Assembly: GCA_018261955.1 (NCBI GenBank)
Contig: JAGTRK010000001.1
Span: 62,001-126,000 of the forward strand
Direction: 5' to 3'
Source of the DNA: Burkholderiaceae bacterium
GTDB lineage: Bacteria > Pseudomonadota > Gammaproteobacteria > Burkholderiales > Burkholderiaceae
Length of the DNA: 64,000 nt
This document shows positions 17,538 to 26,133 of the stretch, piece by piece (the stretch's first letter is position 1; the number at the start of each line of letters is the position of its first letter). The translations under genes and the position numbers were made by a program. The notes beneath the pieces are model-generated. The model saw only the letters and a list, made by a program, of their open reading frames with translations, was not told the DNA's origin and searched no databases.

Positions 17538-19460
17538 ATGATTTACCAAAAACATTATGACGTGATTGTTGTCGGTGGCGGTCACGCAGGCACAGAAGCC
17601 GCACTCGCCGCCGCACGCATCGGCTGTCAAACATTATTACTCACACACAACATCGAAACCCTTGGGCAAATGAGTTGCAACCCGTCGATTGGCGGCATCG
17701 GCAAAGGTCATTTGGTCAAAGAGGTCGATGCGTTGGGCGGCATCATGGCGCACGCCGCCGACTTGGGTGGCATTCAATTTCGCATCCTTAACTCCAGCAA
17801 AGGCCCTGCAGTACGCGCCACGCGCGCGCAAGCCGACCGTTTGCTGTACAAACAAGCCGTGCGCAGCACCTTAGAAAACCAAGTGAATTTAGAATTGTTT
17901 CAACAAGCGGTGGCTGATTTAGTGCTATCGGGCGACACCGTCACGGGTGTGGTCACTGAACTGGGCATTCAATTCAACGCAACCACCGTGGTTTTGACCG
18001 CGGGCACATTTTTGGGTGGGAAAATTCACGTTGGTCTGTCCAACACCGTGGGTGGACGAGCGGGCGACCCCGCCGCCATCAAACTGTCTGACCGCCTAAA
18101 AGAACTCAACTTGGGGCAGGGCAGACTGAAAACAGGTACGCCGCCCCGCATTGATGGGCGTACCATTGACTTTTCACGTTTGATTGAGCAAGCGGGTGAT
18201 TTGGATCCCGTGCCGGTGTTTTCCTTCATGGGGCGCGCCAGCGAACACCCACGCCAAGTGCCATGTTGGATTACCCATACCAATGAGCAAACCCACGAAA
18301 TCATTCGCCAAGGTTTGGATCGCTCACCCATGTACACGGGCGTGATTGAGGGTGTTGGCCCACGGTATTGTCCATCGATTGAGGATAAAATCCATCGCTT
18401 TGCCGATAAAAACGCGCACCAAATTTTCCTTGAGCCCGAAGGCTTGACTACACACGAATACTATCCCAACGGGATTTCGACCAGTTTGCCATTTGATGTG
18501 CAAATCGCTTTGGTACGCTCGATGCAAGGTTTGGAAAATGCACACATTCTGCGTGCAGGCTATGCCATTGAATACGATTATTTTGACCCGCGTGGTCTAA
18601 AAGCCACGTTTGAAACCAAAGCGATTGCCAATCTGTATTTCGCAGGGCAAATCAATGGCACCACAGGCTACGAAGAAGCCGCCGCGCAGGGGTTGCTGGC
18701 AGGAGCCAATGCCGCACGCCGTGCGCAAAACCAAGACGAATGGCGACCGACGCGCCATGATTCCTACCTCGGCGTATTGGTCGATGACCTCATTACCAAA
18801 GGCGTGTCGGAACCCTACCGCATGTTTACCAGCCGCGCCGAATACCGTTTGAGTTTGCGCGAGGACAATGCCGATATGCGTCTGACTGAAATCGGGCGCA
18901 AGTTGGGCTTGGTCGGGGATGAGCAGTGGGCATATTTTGAGCGCAAACGCGAAAGCATCGAGCGCGAAATCCAACGTCTCAAATCCACTTGGGTGCATCC
19001 AAATAATTTTTCTGCCGAATCCGCGCAAGTCTTGTTGGGTAAAAACATTGAGCGCGAATACAGCTTGGCGGATTTATTACGCCGACCGAATGTCAACTAC
19101 GATGCCTTGATGCAGGTTGAGAATGCGCGGTTTGCGCCTGAAATGGCTTTGGTCGAAGACCCGATTGAGCGCAACATCGTGCGCGAACAAGTTGAAATCA
19201 ACATCAAATACGCGGGCTATATTGAGCGTCAAGTCGAAGAAATCAACAAACAGGCCAACCACGAAAGCACGCGCATCCCAACCCACATCGACTACAACCA
19301 AGTCAAAGGCCTCTCAAATGAGGTCAAGGGCAAACTGATACAACATCAACCCGAAACCATCGGGCAAGCCAGCCGCATTTCGGGTGTGACCCCCGCAGCG
19401 ATTTCTTTGCTGCTGGTGCACATCAAACGCTTGAACCAAGCCAAAGGCAAAACCGCATGA
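17538..19460 (+). CDS. mnmG: tRNA uridine-5-carboxymethylaminomethyl modification enzyme MnmG
   Basis: 640 residues. The FAD-dependent partner of MnmE in wobble-uridine modification. The N-terminal dinucleotide fold [19 protein letters not shown] is at residues 9-27. Conserved [15 protein letters not shown], '[13 protein letters not shown]', '[11 protein letters not shown]' and '[16 protein letters not shown]' segments follow. The C-terminal '[12 protein letters not shown]' and '[13 protein letters not shown]'-like region binds MnmE/tRNA. It heads a tight operon; its TGA overlaps the rsmG ATG. The two parS sites lie in its promoter region, so ParB spreading could influence it. Confidence 0.97.
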   Translation: MIYQKHYDVIVVGGGHAGTEAALAAARIGCQTLLLTHNIETLGQMSCNPSIGGIGKGHLVKEVDALGGIMAHAADLGGIQFRILNSSKGPAVRATRAQADRLLYKQAVRSTLENQVNLELFQQAVADLVLSGDTVTGVVTELGIQFNATTVVLTAGTFLGGKIHVGLSNTVGGRAGDPAAIKLSDRLKELNLGQGRLKTGTPPRIDGRTIDFSRLIEQAGDLDPVPVFSFMGRASEHPRQVPCWITHTNEQTHEIIRQGLDRSPMYTGVIEGVGPRYCPSIEDKIHRFADKNAHQIFLEPEGLTTHEYYPNGISTSLPFDVQIALVRSMQGLENAHILRAGYAIEYDYFDPRGLKATFETKAIANLYFAGQINGTTGYEEAAAQGLLAGANAARRAQNQDEWRPTRHDSYLGVLVDDLITKGVSEPYRMFTSRAEYRLSLREDNADMRLTEIGRKLGLVGDEQWAYFERKRESIEREIQRLKSTWVHPNNFSAESAQVLLGKNIEREYSLADLLRRPNVNYDALMQVENARFAPEMALVEDPIERNIVREQVEINIKYAGYIERQVEEINKQANHESTRIPTHIDYNQVKGLSNEVKGKLIQHQPETIGQASRISGVTPAAISLLLVHIKRLNQAKGKTA

Positions 19461-20185
19461 GCCACGCCAAACAACGTCCACCTGTGTTTGACACCACGTT
19501 GGCAAGCGCGCAACTGGTGAACGGCTGCGCCGAGATGAATTTGAGCGTCACGCCACAACAAATTGAGCAGCTCATTGCGTATGTGCAATTGATGGCCAAG
19601 TGGAATCCTGTGTACAACCTCACCGCCATCCGCGATACCGATAAAATGGTGAGCCATCATTTGCTGGACTCTTTGGCTGTTTTGCCCTTGTTTGAAAAAA
19701 CCATCGGTGAGCACACACTATCGTCAAATACACCTAAAATTATGGATGTTGGCGCGGGCGGTGGCTTACCCGGTGTGGTATTGAGCATCATACACCCCGA
19801 CTGGCACATCACCCTGATTGACCCTGTGCACAAAAAAACTGCCTTTCTCACCCAAGTCAAAGCACAATTGAATTTGAGCAATGTGCACATCGTCACGGGC
19901 AAAGTGGAGGATTTAGAGCCCACGCACAGATTCGACATCATCACCAGTCGCGCCTTTGCCAGCTTGGTGGATTTTGTGCAATTGTCACACAGAGCACTGG
20001 CGCAAAACGGCTGTTTCCTTGCTATGAAAGGGCTTGCACCTGAGGATGAGATGCAAGCATTCAAACAAACTTTTGCACAACAATACACCATCACACACAT
20101 CACCCCTGTACACGTTGCTCAATTAAATGCCGAGCGACACTTGATTCAAATCGAACCCATCTCACAGAAAGCGAATACGCCATGA
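19457..20185 (+). CDS. rsmG: 16S rRNA (guanine527-N7)-methyltransferase RsmG
   Basis: 242 residues. Methylates G527 (E. coli numbering) in 16S rRNA with SAM. The N-terminal region has [22 protein letters not shown], the SAM-binding loop is [17 protein letters not shown], and '[12 protein letters not shown]' follows. Loss of this enzyme in other bacteria gives low-level streptomycin resistance. It overlaps mnmG by 4 bp (ATGA) and parA by 4 bp, showing translational coupling through the operon. Confidence 0.96.
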   Translation: MSHAKQRPPVFDTTLASAQLVNGCAEMNLSVTPQQIEQLIAYVQLMAKWNPVYNLTAIRDTDKMVSHHLLDSLAVLPLFEKTIGEHTLSSNTPKIMDVGAGGGLPGVVLSIIHPDWHITLIDPVHKKTAFLTQVKAQLNLSNVHIVTGKVEDLEPTHRFDIITSRAFASLVDFVQLSHRALAQNGCFLAMKGLAPEDEMQAFKQTFAQQYTITHITPVHVAQLNAERHLIQIEPISQKANTP

Positions 20186-20946
20186 CCCAAATCTTCTGTA
20201 TCGCCAACCAAAAAGGTGGCGTGGGCAAAACCACCACCACGGTCAACCTCGCCGCCGCACTCGCGCAGCACCAACAGCGGGTGTTGCTCATAGACCTTGA
20301 CCCACAGGGCAACGCGACCATGGGCAGCGGGGTGGACAAACACAGCCTGCCTTCGACGGTGTACCACGTTTTACTCGGACTTAAAAATATCGCCCAAGCG
20401 ATTGTTGAGCCGCCTGAAGTCGGCTACTCGCTGCTGGCGGCCAACCGTGATTTGGCAGGAGCGGAAGTCGAACTGGTCGATTTTGAGCGGCGCGAATATC
20501 GACTCAAAGACGCGATTGACACCATTAAGAATCAGTACGACTACATACTGATTGACTGCCCGCCCTCATTGTCGATGCTGACTTTGAACGGCCTGTGTAG
20601 CGCGCAGGGCGTGCTCATCCCGATGCAGTGTGAGTATTTCGCGCTCGAAGGCTTGTCCGATTTGGTCAACACCATCCGCGCCTTGCACAGCAACCTCAAT
20701 CCAGAATTGGAAATCATCTGTTTGCTGCGCGTCATGTTTGACCCGCGCACGACTTTACAACAGCAGGTCTCCGAGCAACTCAAAACCCACTTTGGCGACA
20801 AAGTGTTTGACACCGTGATTCCACGCAATGTGCGCCTTGCCGAAGCACCGAGTTATGGCTTACCAGGGGTGATTTTCGACCCGTCCTCGCGTGGCGCACA
20901 GGCGTATTTAGAATTCGCCAAAGAACTACTCCACAAAAAACTCTAA
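20182..20946 (+). CDS. parA: chromosome-partitioning ATPase ParA
   Basis: 254 residues. A Walker-type ATPase that binds DNA non-specifically and moves ParB-parS complexes. The deviant Walker A KGGVGKTTTTVNLAAALA begins at about residue 10. 'LLIDLDPQGNATMGSGVD' and 'YILIDCPPSLSMLTLNGL' follow. The short length without an N-terminal HTH fits a chromosomal (type Ib/Soj) ParA. Its start ATG overlaps the rsmG stop. parB follows 13 bp downstream. Confidence 0.96.
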   Translation: MTQIFCIANQKGGVGKTTTTVNLAAALAQHQQRVLLIDLDPQGNATMGSGVDKHSLPSTVYHVLLGLKNIAQAIVEPPEVGYSLLAANRDLAGAEVELVDFERREYRLKDAIDTIKNQYDYILIDCPPSLSMLTLNGLCSAQGVLIPMQCEYFALEGLSDLVNTIRALHSNLNPELEIICLLRVMFDPRTTLQQQVSEQLKTHFGDKVFDTVIPRNVRLAEAPSYGLPGVIFDPSSRGAQAYLEFAKELLHKKL

Positions 20947-20959
20947 ACAGGACAACATC

Positions 20960-21877
20960 ATGGCAACGAAAAGCAAAAAAGGGTTGGGACGCGGTATCGA
21001 CGCATTGTTGGGCGGCTCACATGTCATGAACGCCCTGCATGACGCTCAAAACAAAGCAGATTTGGAGCAAAACCCAGCAGGACAACTGACCATGCTCGCG
21101 CGCGACGTGCTGCAAGCGGGCAAATACCAGCCACGCAGCCACATGGATGAAACCGCGCTCAACGAATTGGCGGACTCCATCAAAGAGCAAGGCCTCATGC
21201 AACCCATCATCGTGCGCTCGATTGGCAATGACCGCTACGAAATCATCGCGGGCGAACGCCGCTACCGCGCTGCAGGCATCGCAGGTTTGACCGAAGTGCC
21301 CGTGCTCATCAAAGAAGTTGATGATAAAAACGCCCTGTCCTTGGCACTGATTGAAAACATCCAACGCGAAGATTTGAATGCCATCGAAGAAGCCCAAGGC
21401 TTGCAACGCCTGATTCGTGAATTTGACTACACCCACGAAACCTGCGCCCAAGCGATTGGTCGCTCGCGCAGTGCAGTCTCCAACCTCTTGCGTTTACTCA
21501 ACCTCGCGCAACCCGTACAAACCATGCTCCTTGCAGGGGACGTGGAAATGGGTCATGCGCGCGCATTATTATCATTGGACGCAGTGCAACAAATCATGCT
21601 CGCACAAGAAATTGCTAACAAACGCCTGTCGGTGCGTGATGCGGAAAAACGCGTACAGCAAATCCAAACCCAAAAAGGTGAGGGCGAACAGACCAAACAC
21701 ACCCCCAAAAACCGCGCCATTTCAGGCGACATCAAAGCCCTACAAGAAAAACTCTCGGATGCACTCGGTGCGCAAGTGGACATCAAAATGGGCGCGAAAA
21801 ACAAAGGCAAAATGACCATTGCCTTCGGGAATTTGGATGTTTTGGACGGAATTATTGCGAAAATTGCGGGGGAGTGA
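20960..21877 (+). CDS. parB: chromosome-partitioning CTPase and parS-binding protein ParB
   Basis: 305 residues. The N-terminal ParA-stimulating peptide contains KKGLGRGIDALLGG. The ParB/Srx domain has 'YQPRSHMDETALNELADSI' and the CTP-binding 'AGERRYRAAG', then the HTH 'TCAQAIGRSRSAVSNLLRLLNL' that reads parS. The C-terminal dimerisation part ends 'LDGIIAKIAGE'. Its cognate sites are 3.5 kb upstream. It is the last gene of the operon. The integron array begins about 50 bp after its stop. Confidence 0.96.
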   Translation: MATKSKKGLGRGIDALLGGSHVMNALHDAQNKADLEQNPAGQLTMLARDVLQAGKYQPRSHMDETALNELADSIKEQGLMQPIIVRSIGNDRYEIIAGERRYRAAGIAGLTEVPVLIKEVDDKNALSLALIENIQREDLNAIEEAQGLQRLIREFDYTHETCAQAIGRSRSAVSNLLRLLNLAQPVQTMLLAGDVEMGHARALLSLDAVQQIMLAQEIANKRLSVRDAEKRVQQIQTQKGEGEQTKHTPKNRAISGDIKALQEKLSDALGAQVDIKMGAKNKGKMTIAFGNLDVLDGIIAKIAGE

Positions 21878-21925
21878 TGAGCGAACCAGCAGGGTGGGTC
21901 GAAAAAGTGATTGAGTCACCCCACT

Positions 21926-21974
21926 CTTTAACGTTCGAGATCAGGGGTGACCGAGCGAAGCGAGGGGTTAGGCC
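21926..21974 (-). repeat. attC: attC site of cassette 3 (LysE cassette)
   Basis: On the minus strand it runs from R'' GGCCTAAC to R' GTTAAAG, about 48 bp, with short complementary arms (CCCTCG..., ...CGAACGTT). The LysE stop codon TAA lies inside the R'' core. It is the distal end of the array, about 50 bp from parB. Confidence 0.7.
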
Positions 21975-22603
21975 ACATGGCGTTTGTCGAAGGCGATGCG
22001 TAACGCAACCCCGACAAGCAGGCTGGCGAGAAGGTAACGCTGCGCACTGACGAAGCGCTGCGAGCGGCCGAGCAACGCGGTAATTCGGGAAGCACTCAAT
22101 ATTACGCAAGAGTGAGCAAGAGCCGCGGCGGCAATTTGAAGAATGCCGAGCTCAAGGGTCTGAACAAGTGGATTGCCCGCGTCGGGATGAACGAACTGAG
22201 GCAACAAGGACCCGTACATCAGAACGATCTTGGGGTTAAGCAGGCATGTGGTAAAGCCTCGCCGAAACAATAGCGGGATGGGTTCGGAAGGCACGGAAAC
22301 TGTGGCAATTGGCGCCCCGGTGGCCCACAACGCTTTGGCGGCAAGCCAGAGGAGATAGGCGGCACCGGTGTAACGAACGATGTCGTAGGCGAGGGAGACA
22401 GCATCGAAAAGGGCAGACAAACCCGCAGCCGTTGCGACCATGTAAAAGAGCATGGCGGAGCAGACTCCGGCAAGGGAGGCGAAGCCTGCCCGAGCCCCTT
22501 GGCAAACGGAGCGCGAGGCGAGATACAGGAGATTGGGCCCAGGGGAAAGCGCCATGACGAAGGCTAAGGCTGCAAATGAAAGGCATGTTGGCAGAGAGAG
22601 CAT
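21968..22603 (-). CDS. LysE/RhtB-family amino-acid exporter (cassette 3)
   Basis: 211 residues, an inner-membrane exporter of the LysE/RhtB family. The N-terminal FVMALSPGPNLLYLASRS motif (residues 16-33), with the conserved PGP, is diagnostic. About six hydrophobic segments follow, plus 'GFTTCLLNPKIVLMYGSLLPQFV', the second conserved NPK region. The substrate (amino acid or related compound) is unknown. GGAAA lies just before the ATG. The gene fills an integron cassette with only a 21-base leader and a stop inside attC. GC-rich codon usage differs from parB next door. Confidence 0.88.
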   Translation of the reverse strand: MLSLPTCLSFAALAFVMALSPGPNLLYLASRSVCQGARAGFASLAGVCSAMLFYMVATAAGLSALFDAVSLAYDIVRYTGAAYLLWLAAKALWATGAPIATVSVPSEPIPLLFRRGFTTCLLNPKIVLMYGSLLPQFVHPDAGNPLVQTLELGILQIAAAALAHSCVILSASRITALLGRSQRFVSAQRYLLASLLVGVALRIAFDKRHVA

Positions 22604-22618
22604 ACGATTTCCGATGTG

Positions 22619-22684
22619 GACTAACGTGGAGTTGAGGCGCCTGCGCGGCTTTTCGCGCAGGTCGCCTCGAACGCAGGGTTATGC
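22619..22684 (-). repeat. attC: attC site of cassette 2
   Basis: On the minus strand, R'' GGCATAAC to R' GTTAGTC, 66 bp. It has a strong central hairpin (CCTGCGCG/CGCGCAGG) and outer complementary arms GAGGCG/CGCCTC, the classical folded attC form. The stop codon of the cassette-2 gene is the TAA within R''. Confidence 0.85.
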
Positions 22685-23305
22685 CTCAATGCTGATATAC
22701 ACACCATGGACATATTCTAGGTTGGTTGGAGCTTGACCCGGCGGCAAAAAGACAAGCTTCGTTAACAAGGATAAATCGGTCTTCAACAGATGCTCATTGG
22801 CTGCCCGAATTTCTGGAAGATCAAGGAACGCCATAATCTTTGGAATCCCTTTCGTCATCATTGATGCTTTCCGTTTCCCATTGAGCAGTGCGTTGATGTC
22901 GGCAACTATTCCGTGCCGTTGCCGAGCACCATATTTGTTTCCTCCATTTACTGGAATATTGCATTTCACTTCAGCGACAAAAGCAATCGGGTAGCCAAGC
23001 CAAACATCGAATCCGTTGGAGTTTGGTTTGGCGTCCAGAACAATTCTCCGTAACTCCTTTGTAGCTGCGTCGTCTAGCTTGAACTGTTCAGAAGCCCAGT
23101 CGGCTAGGCCAAGAGCGAGTTTTAGTGTGATGGTGTTGTTTATGTCAGAAAGAACCGATTTCAGGTTCAGTAACGACGACAAACCAAGAGAACCCGCGTA
23201 GTCCTTTTCCGGCAGTTCGAACTCTTCAACAAAAAAACGGTTGAGCCGGGACTGCAATTCTCGTTCTCTGTTGTACGGAAGATCAGGATGCGTGTCTTGA
23301 GGCAT
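22679..23305 (-). CDS. predicted PD-(D/E)xK nuclease-like protein (cassette 2)
   Basis: 208 residues from the ATG at 23305, which lies inside the 5' core (GTTATGCC), two bases into the cassette; the frame is open further upstream but only through the previous cassette's attC. I do not recognise a named family. Asp100, Glu112 and Lys114 in 'NGFDVWLGYPIAFVAEVK' have the spacing and surrounding beta-strand hydrophobicity of a PD-(D/E)xK nuclease core. This suggests a restriction-type or DNA-repair nuclease. No DNA-binding domain is obvious and no partner methylase is adjacent. GC-rich relative to the host. The function assignment is tentative. Confidence 0.6.
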   Translation of the reverse strand: MPQDTHPDLPYNRERELQSRLNRFFVEEFELPEKDYAGSLGLSSLLNLKSVLSDINNTITLKLALGLADWASEQFKLDDAATKELRRIVLDAKPNSNGFDVWLGYPIAFVAEVKCNIPVNGGNKYGARQRHGIVADINALLNGKRKASMMTKGIPKIMAFLDLPEIRAANEHLLKTDLSLLTKLVFLPPGQAPTNLEYVHGVYISIEA

Positions 23306-23397
23306 AACGTTCAGCTTGAGGGGCCGCCCGGCCGCGGAGCGGACGGGGAACCGGCAAGCTACGCTTGCCGGCGGTTCCCTCGAAGCGAGGGTTAGGC
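23302..23397 (-). repeat. attC: attC site of cassette 1
   Basis: On the minus strand, R'' GCCTAAC to R' GTTATGC, 96 bp. Inner arms GCCGGCAAGC/GCTTGCCGG form a perfect hairpin around 23351-23371. The outer pieces (CTTCGAGGG and CCCTCAAGCTGAACGTT) pair imperfectly as expected for attC. Confidence 0.85.
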
Positions 23398-23412
23398 ATC
23401 GGACGCAGACTA

Positions 23413-23868
23413 CTAGAAGTTTCCAAGATTGCCCGGCCAATAAGGAGGCAAGCCATTACGTTCAATCCGTTCGTCCAAGCGGTCTCTGCCGCTCGGTCTT
23501 GGGCTTTCGAAGTCGTCCGGCTGGAACAGCCGGTGAAACGGGAGGACGAATGGCGAAGCCAACCAAGAGATTCCATCTTCGAGTTGCTTGTAGTGGAGGA
23601 CGTAGCAGCCGTAATTGTTGTGATCTCCGGCGCCGACAAACGGTGGGAGCCACATAATCTGCATTGTGCCCTCCCCCTTGCAGCCGAGGTATTTCAATCG
23701 TTCTTCGACTCTCGCGATAAGGGTCTCGCCATCCGGCCACCCGGAAAACATTTCACTAGCCGATGGCATAAACCCACAGTCGTCGAGATACTCGTAACTG
23801 TAGAAGTGATAGTTCTTGACGCAGTCCGGTGTGCCAAAGAACGTGTCCCAGAGGGCGTTTCTATTCAT
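23413..23868 (-). CDS. protein of unknown function (cassette 1, first in array)
   Basis: 151 residues, rich in aromatic residues and proline (YHFYSYEYLDD, 'MQIMWLPPFVGAGDHNNYGCYVLHYKQ', 'GISWLASPFVLPFHRLF'). There is no signal peptide or membrane segment. I do not recognise the family. It starts 25 bases after the attI/cassette boundary with GGAA ahead of the ATG. It ends just before its attC, as a single-gene cassette should. Being next to attI it is the most recently acquired cassette, or at least the one best placed for expression from an integron promoter. Confidence 0.75.
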   Translation of the reverse strand: MNRNALWDTFFGTPDCVKNYHFYSYEYLDDCGFMPSASEMFSGWPDGETLIARVEERLKYLGCKGEGTMQIMWLPPFVGAGDHNNYGCYVLHYKQLEDGISWLASPFVLPFHRLFQPDDFESPRPSGRDRLDERIERNGLPPYWPGNLGNF

Positions 23869-23898
23869 GCGTGAGGTTCCGTGGTCAGAGATGCCTAA

Positions 23899-24017
23899 CG
23901 TAGAATATGCGGCAAATAACTCAAATATTCTTGTGTCATTTTGCCTTATATCCTGCTAAAATTAGTAACATAGACGCATAACTGCGTCTTTCCCACCACC
24001 AATATACACCCATTCAA
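23899..24017. other. attI: attI region and intI leader
   Basis: About 120 bp between the first cassette boundary (G23899, core GTTAGGC on the minus strand) and the intI ATG. The DNA is AT-rich, unlike the cassettes. It contains a perfect 7-bp-arm inverted repeat at 23972-23989 (AGACGCA-TAAC-TGCGTCT) that might bind IntI or a regulator. No clear LexA box (CTGT-n8-ACAG) is seen. The Pc and PintI promoters should lie here or inside intI, but I cannot place them. Confidence 0.6.
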
Positions 24018-25007
24018 ATGAATACACAAGCCGAAATTCCAAACAATCCGCCAAAAAAATTATTGGATGTGGTACGTGAGAAAATCCGCTATAAGCATTA
24101 CAGCTTGCGCACGGAGCAGAGTTACTGCGGTTGGATTAAGCGATTTGTGTATTTTCACAAAATGCGCCATCCCAAGGATATGGGCGCGATTGAGGTCACA
24201 GAATATCTATCCTATTTGGCGAATGAACAAGGCGTATCCAGTTCCACACATCAGCAGGCTTTATCCGCTTTGCTGTTTTTGTATAAAGAGGTTTTGGAGC
24301 AGGATTTACCTTGGTTAACCCAGTTGTCTCGCCCAAAAAAATCTCAGCATTTGCCTTCTGTTTTGACAGTGTCTGAAATTGAGCGGGTTTTTGCACAGAT
24401 GTCGGGGCTTCATTTGTTGATGGCACGTTTGTTGTACGGCTCGGGTATGCGTTTGATGGAGTTACTGAGTTTACGCATTAAGGACGTGGATTTTGAGATG
24501 CGACAAATCACGGTGCGCGATGGCAAGGGCGGTAAAGACCGTATGACGATGTTGCCCATGAGTATGATTGAGCCTCTGCGTGCGCAGGTGATTGTGGCGC
24601 AATCGATATTTGATAAAGATCGCGCCCAGAATCGACCCGCCGTTTTTATGCCCCATGCTTTGGATAAGAAGTATCCGAACGCGGGTTTGAGTTTTGCGTG
24701 GTTTTGGTTGTTTCCTGCGCGCGCCGAATCCTTCGACCCACAATCGGGCATCACACGCCGCCACCACACCCACGAGCAAGCGGTGCAACGGGCAATTAAG
24801 AATGCGGTTTTTCAGTCAGGGATTCAAAAACACGCGACCACACATACGTTGCGCCATAGTTTTGCCACGCATTTATTGCAAAGCGGCTACGATATTCGCA
24901 CAGTGCAGGAGTTGCTCGGACATTCGGATGTGAGCACGACAATGATTTATACGCATGTCCTGAACAAGGGTGGGTTTGGCGTGGAAAGTCCTTTGGATAG
25001 ATTATAA
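24018..25007 (+). CDS. intI: integron integrase (tyrosine recombinase)
   Basis: 329 residues. Recombines attI and attC sites to insert and excise gene cassettes. N-terminal SAM-like core-binding part 'IRYKHYSLRTEQSYCGWIKRFVYFH' (residues ~24-48). Catalytic Arg in LLYGSGMRLMELLSLR. The integron-specific extra patch is present around residues 215-250 (ALDKKYPNAG...FDPQSGITRRHH), absent from XerC/D. HTLRHSFATHLL holds the second catalytic box, then GHSDVSTTMIYTHV with the nucleophilic tyrosine. It appears full length and intact. It is divergent from the cassette array. Confidence 0.95.
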   Translation: MNTQAEIPNNPPKKLLDVVREKIRYKHYSLRTEQSYCGWIKRFVYFHKMRHPKDMGAIEVTEYLSYLANEQGVSSSTHQQALSALLFLYKEVLEQDLPWLTQLSRPKKSQHLPSVLTVSEIERVFAQMSGLHLLMARLLYGSGMRLMELLSLRIKDVDFEMRQITVRDGKGGKDRMTMLPMSMIEPLRAQVIVAQSIFDKDRAQNRPAVFMPHALDKKYPNAGLSFAWFWLFPARAESFDPQSGITRRHHTHEQAVQRAIKNAVFQSGIQKHATTHTLRHSFATHLLQSGYDIRTVQELLGHSDVSTTMIYTHVLNKGGFGVESPLDRL

Positions 25008-25043
25008 TCACGGCTACCTCAACCTCTATTTCGTAAGGATACC

Positions 25044-25436
25044 ATGCAACGAACCCTGCTCCAAGGCAAGCTCCACCGAGTCACAGTGACCGCAGCAGAA
25101 CTGAATTACATCGGCTCATGTGCCATAGACCAAGACCTGTTGGACGCAGCCAACATCATGGAGTACGAACAAATTGACTTATGGAATGTGACCAATGGCG
25201 AGCGATTCACCACCTACGCCATCAGTGCCCCCAGCGGTTCGGGTGTGATTTCAGTCAATGGTTCTGCAGCACGACGCGTACAAATTGGAGACATTCTCAT
25301 CATCGCCGCTTTTGTTCAGCTTGATGCGTCCGAGTTAAATGATTTCACTGCCCATGTGGTGTTTGTGAACGAGGACAACCACATCACCGAGCACCAACAG
25401 ATTCGTCCGATTCTACCCAAGATGCTCAAAAAATAA
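25044..25436 (+). CDS. panD: aspartate 1-decarboxylase
   Basis: 130 residues. Makes beta-alanine for pantothenate/CoA. The proenzyme self-cleaves between Gly and Ser to generate a pyruvoyl group; the site is in NYIGSCAID (residues 21-29). Other conserved parts are '[20 protein letters not shown]' and '[19 protein letters not shown]'. A ribosome site (AAGGA) precedes the ATG. It starts 36 bp after intI and is followed 10 bp later by an exonuclease gene, so the two may be co-transcribed. No other pan gene is nearby. Confidence 0.95.
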   Translation: MQRTLLQGKLHRVTVTAAELNYIGSCAIDQDLLDAANIMEYEQIDLWNVTNGERFTTYAISAPSGSGVISVNGSAARRVQIGDILIIAAFVQLDASELNDFTAHVVFVNEDNHITEHQQIRPILPKMLKK

Positions 25437-25446
25437 CCATCGACAC

Positions 25447-26037
25447 ATGGCAAAACCCGAAATTTACTTCATCACCGACATCGAAACCGATGGCCCGATT
25501 CCTACCGAGCATTCGATGTTGTCTTTTGCATCGGTTGCCATGAATGAAGCAGGCGAATTCTTAGGGGAGTTTTCGATTAATTTAGAGACCCTACCCAATG
25601 CTGTCGCGCACCCAAAAACCAAGTTGTTTTGGCAGTCAGAACCAGAAGCATGGGCGGCGTGTCGCGTGGGCACGGTTGCGCCCGAAGTCGCTATGAATGA
25701 TTTTGTGAAGTGGGTGCATACTGTCGTTAAAAATCATAGTGCGCCCGTGTTTGTCGGCTATCCTGCGGGATTTGATTTCACGTTTGTGTTTTGGTATTTG
25801 CAAAAATTCACGGGCGGCTCACCCTTTTCGTGGTCGGCTTTGGACATGAAAACCTTTGCCATGGCACTCACGGGTTTACCGTTCAAGCAAGCCATCAAGC
25901 CGCGCTTGCCGAGTGAGTGGTTACCTGAAAACTTGCCCCATACCCATATCGCTATCGATGATGCACGCGAGCAGGCGCAGATTTTTCGGGCAATGTTTTT
26001 GGTCTGGCGTGGAGAACACGGCAATTCATTTGATTAG
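25447..26037 (+). CDS. DEDD-type 3'-5' exonuclease-like protein
   Basis: 196 residues with the DnaQ-fold exonuclease motifs: Exo I in 'FITDIETDGPIPT' (Asp and Glu), an Asp in 'GYPAGFDFTFVFWYL' for Exo II, and 'HIAIDDAREQAQIF' with His/Asp for Exo III (DEDDh type). Stand-alone proteins of this kind degrade RNA or DNA from the 3' end; the substrate is unknown. It lies 10 bp after panD and ends at a bidirectional terminator shared with convergent yidC. Confidence 0.82.
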   Translation: MAKPEIYFITDIETDGPIPTEHSMLSFASVAMNEAGEFLGEFSINLETLPNAVAHPKTKLFWQSEPEAWAACRVGTVAPEVAMNDFVKWVHTVVKNHSAPVFVGYPAGFDFTFVFWYLQKFTGGSPFSWSALDMKTFAMALTGLPFKQAIKPRLPSEWLPENLPHTHIAIDDAREQAQIFRAMFLVWRGEHGNSFD

Positions 26038-26085
26038 GCGATTACGAGTCAAGCCCGCAATGACGCACTAACACCGTGGTTCAAT

Positions 26086-26115
26086 AAAAATCCCCACAAG
26101 ACCGTGGGGATTTTT
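26086..26115. terminator. bidirectional rho-independent terminator
   Basis: AATCCCCAC and GTGGGGATT arms with an A-tract before and a T-tract after, placed between the convergent exonuclease gene and yidC. It can stop transcription in both directions. Confidence 0.85.
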
Positions 26116-26133
26116 GCATGTTGGGCGCAAGGC

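Larger units (their letters stand above)
21926..25007. mobile_element. chromosomal integron with three gene cassettes
   Basis: An integron-integrase gene on the plus strand (24018-25007), an attI region (23899-24017) and an array of three cassettes reading away on the minus strand. Each cassette is one gene plus an attC site. Cassette boundaries at G^TT core sites are 23899/23898, 23308/23307 and 22625/22624. The R'' core of each attC is the complement of the cassette's own 5' core (GTTAGGC/GCCTAAC, GTTATGCC/GGCATAAC, and GTTAGTCC/GGCCTAAC with one mismatch). intI has host-like composition while the cassettes are GC-richer. It lies between parB and panD. Confidence 0.9.

Noticed and set aside
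22679-23440. A longer cassette-2 protein starting at 23440
   Set aside because: The extra 45 codons are the 3' part of cassette 1 and its attC; the cassette's own ATG at 23305 is the sensible start.
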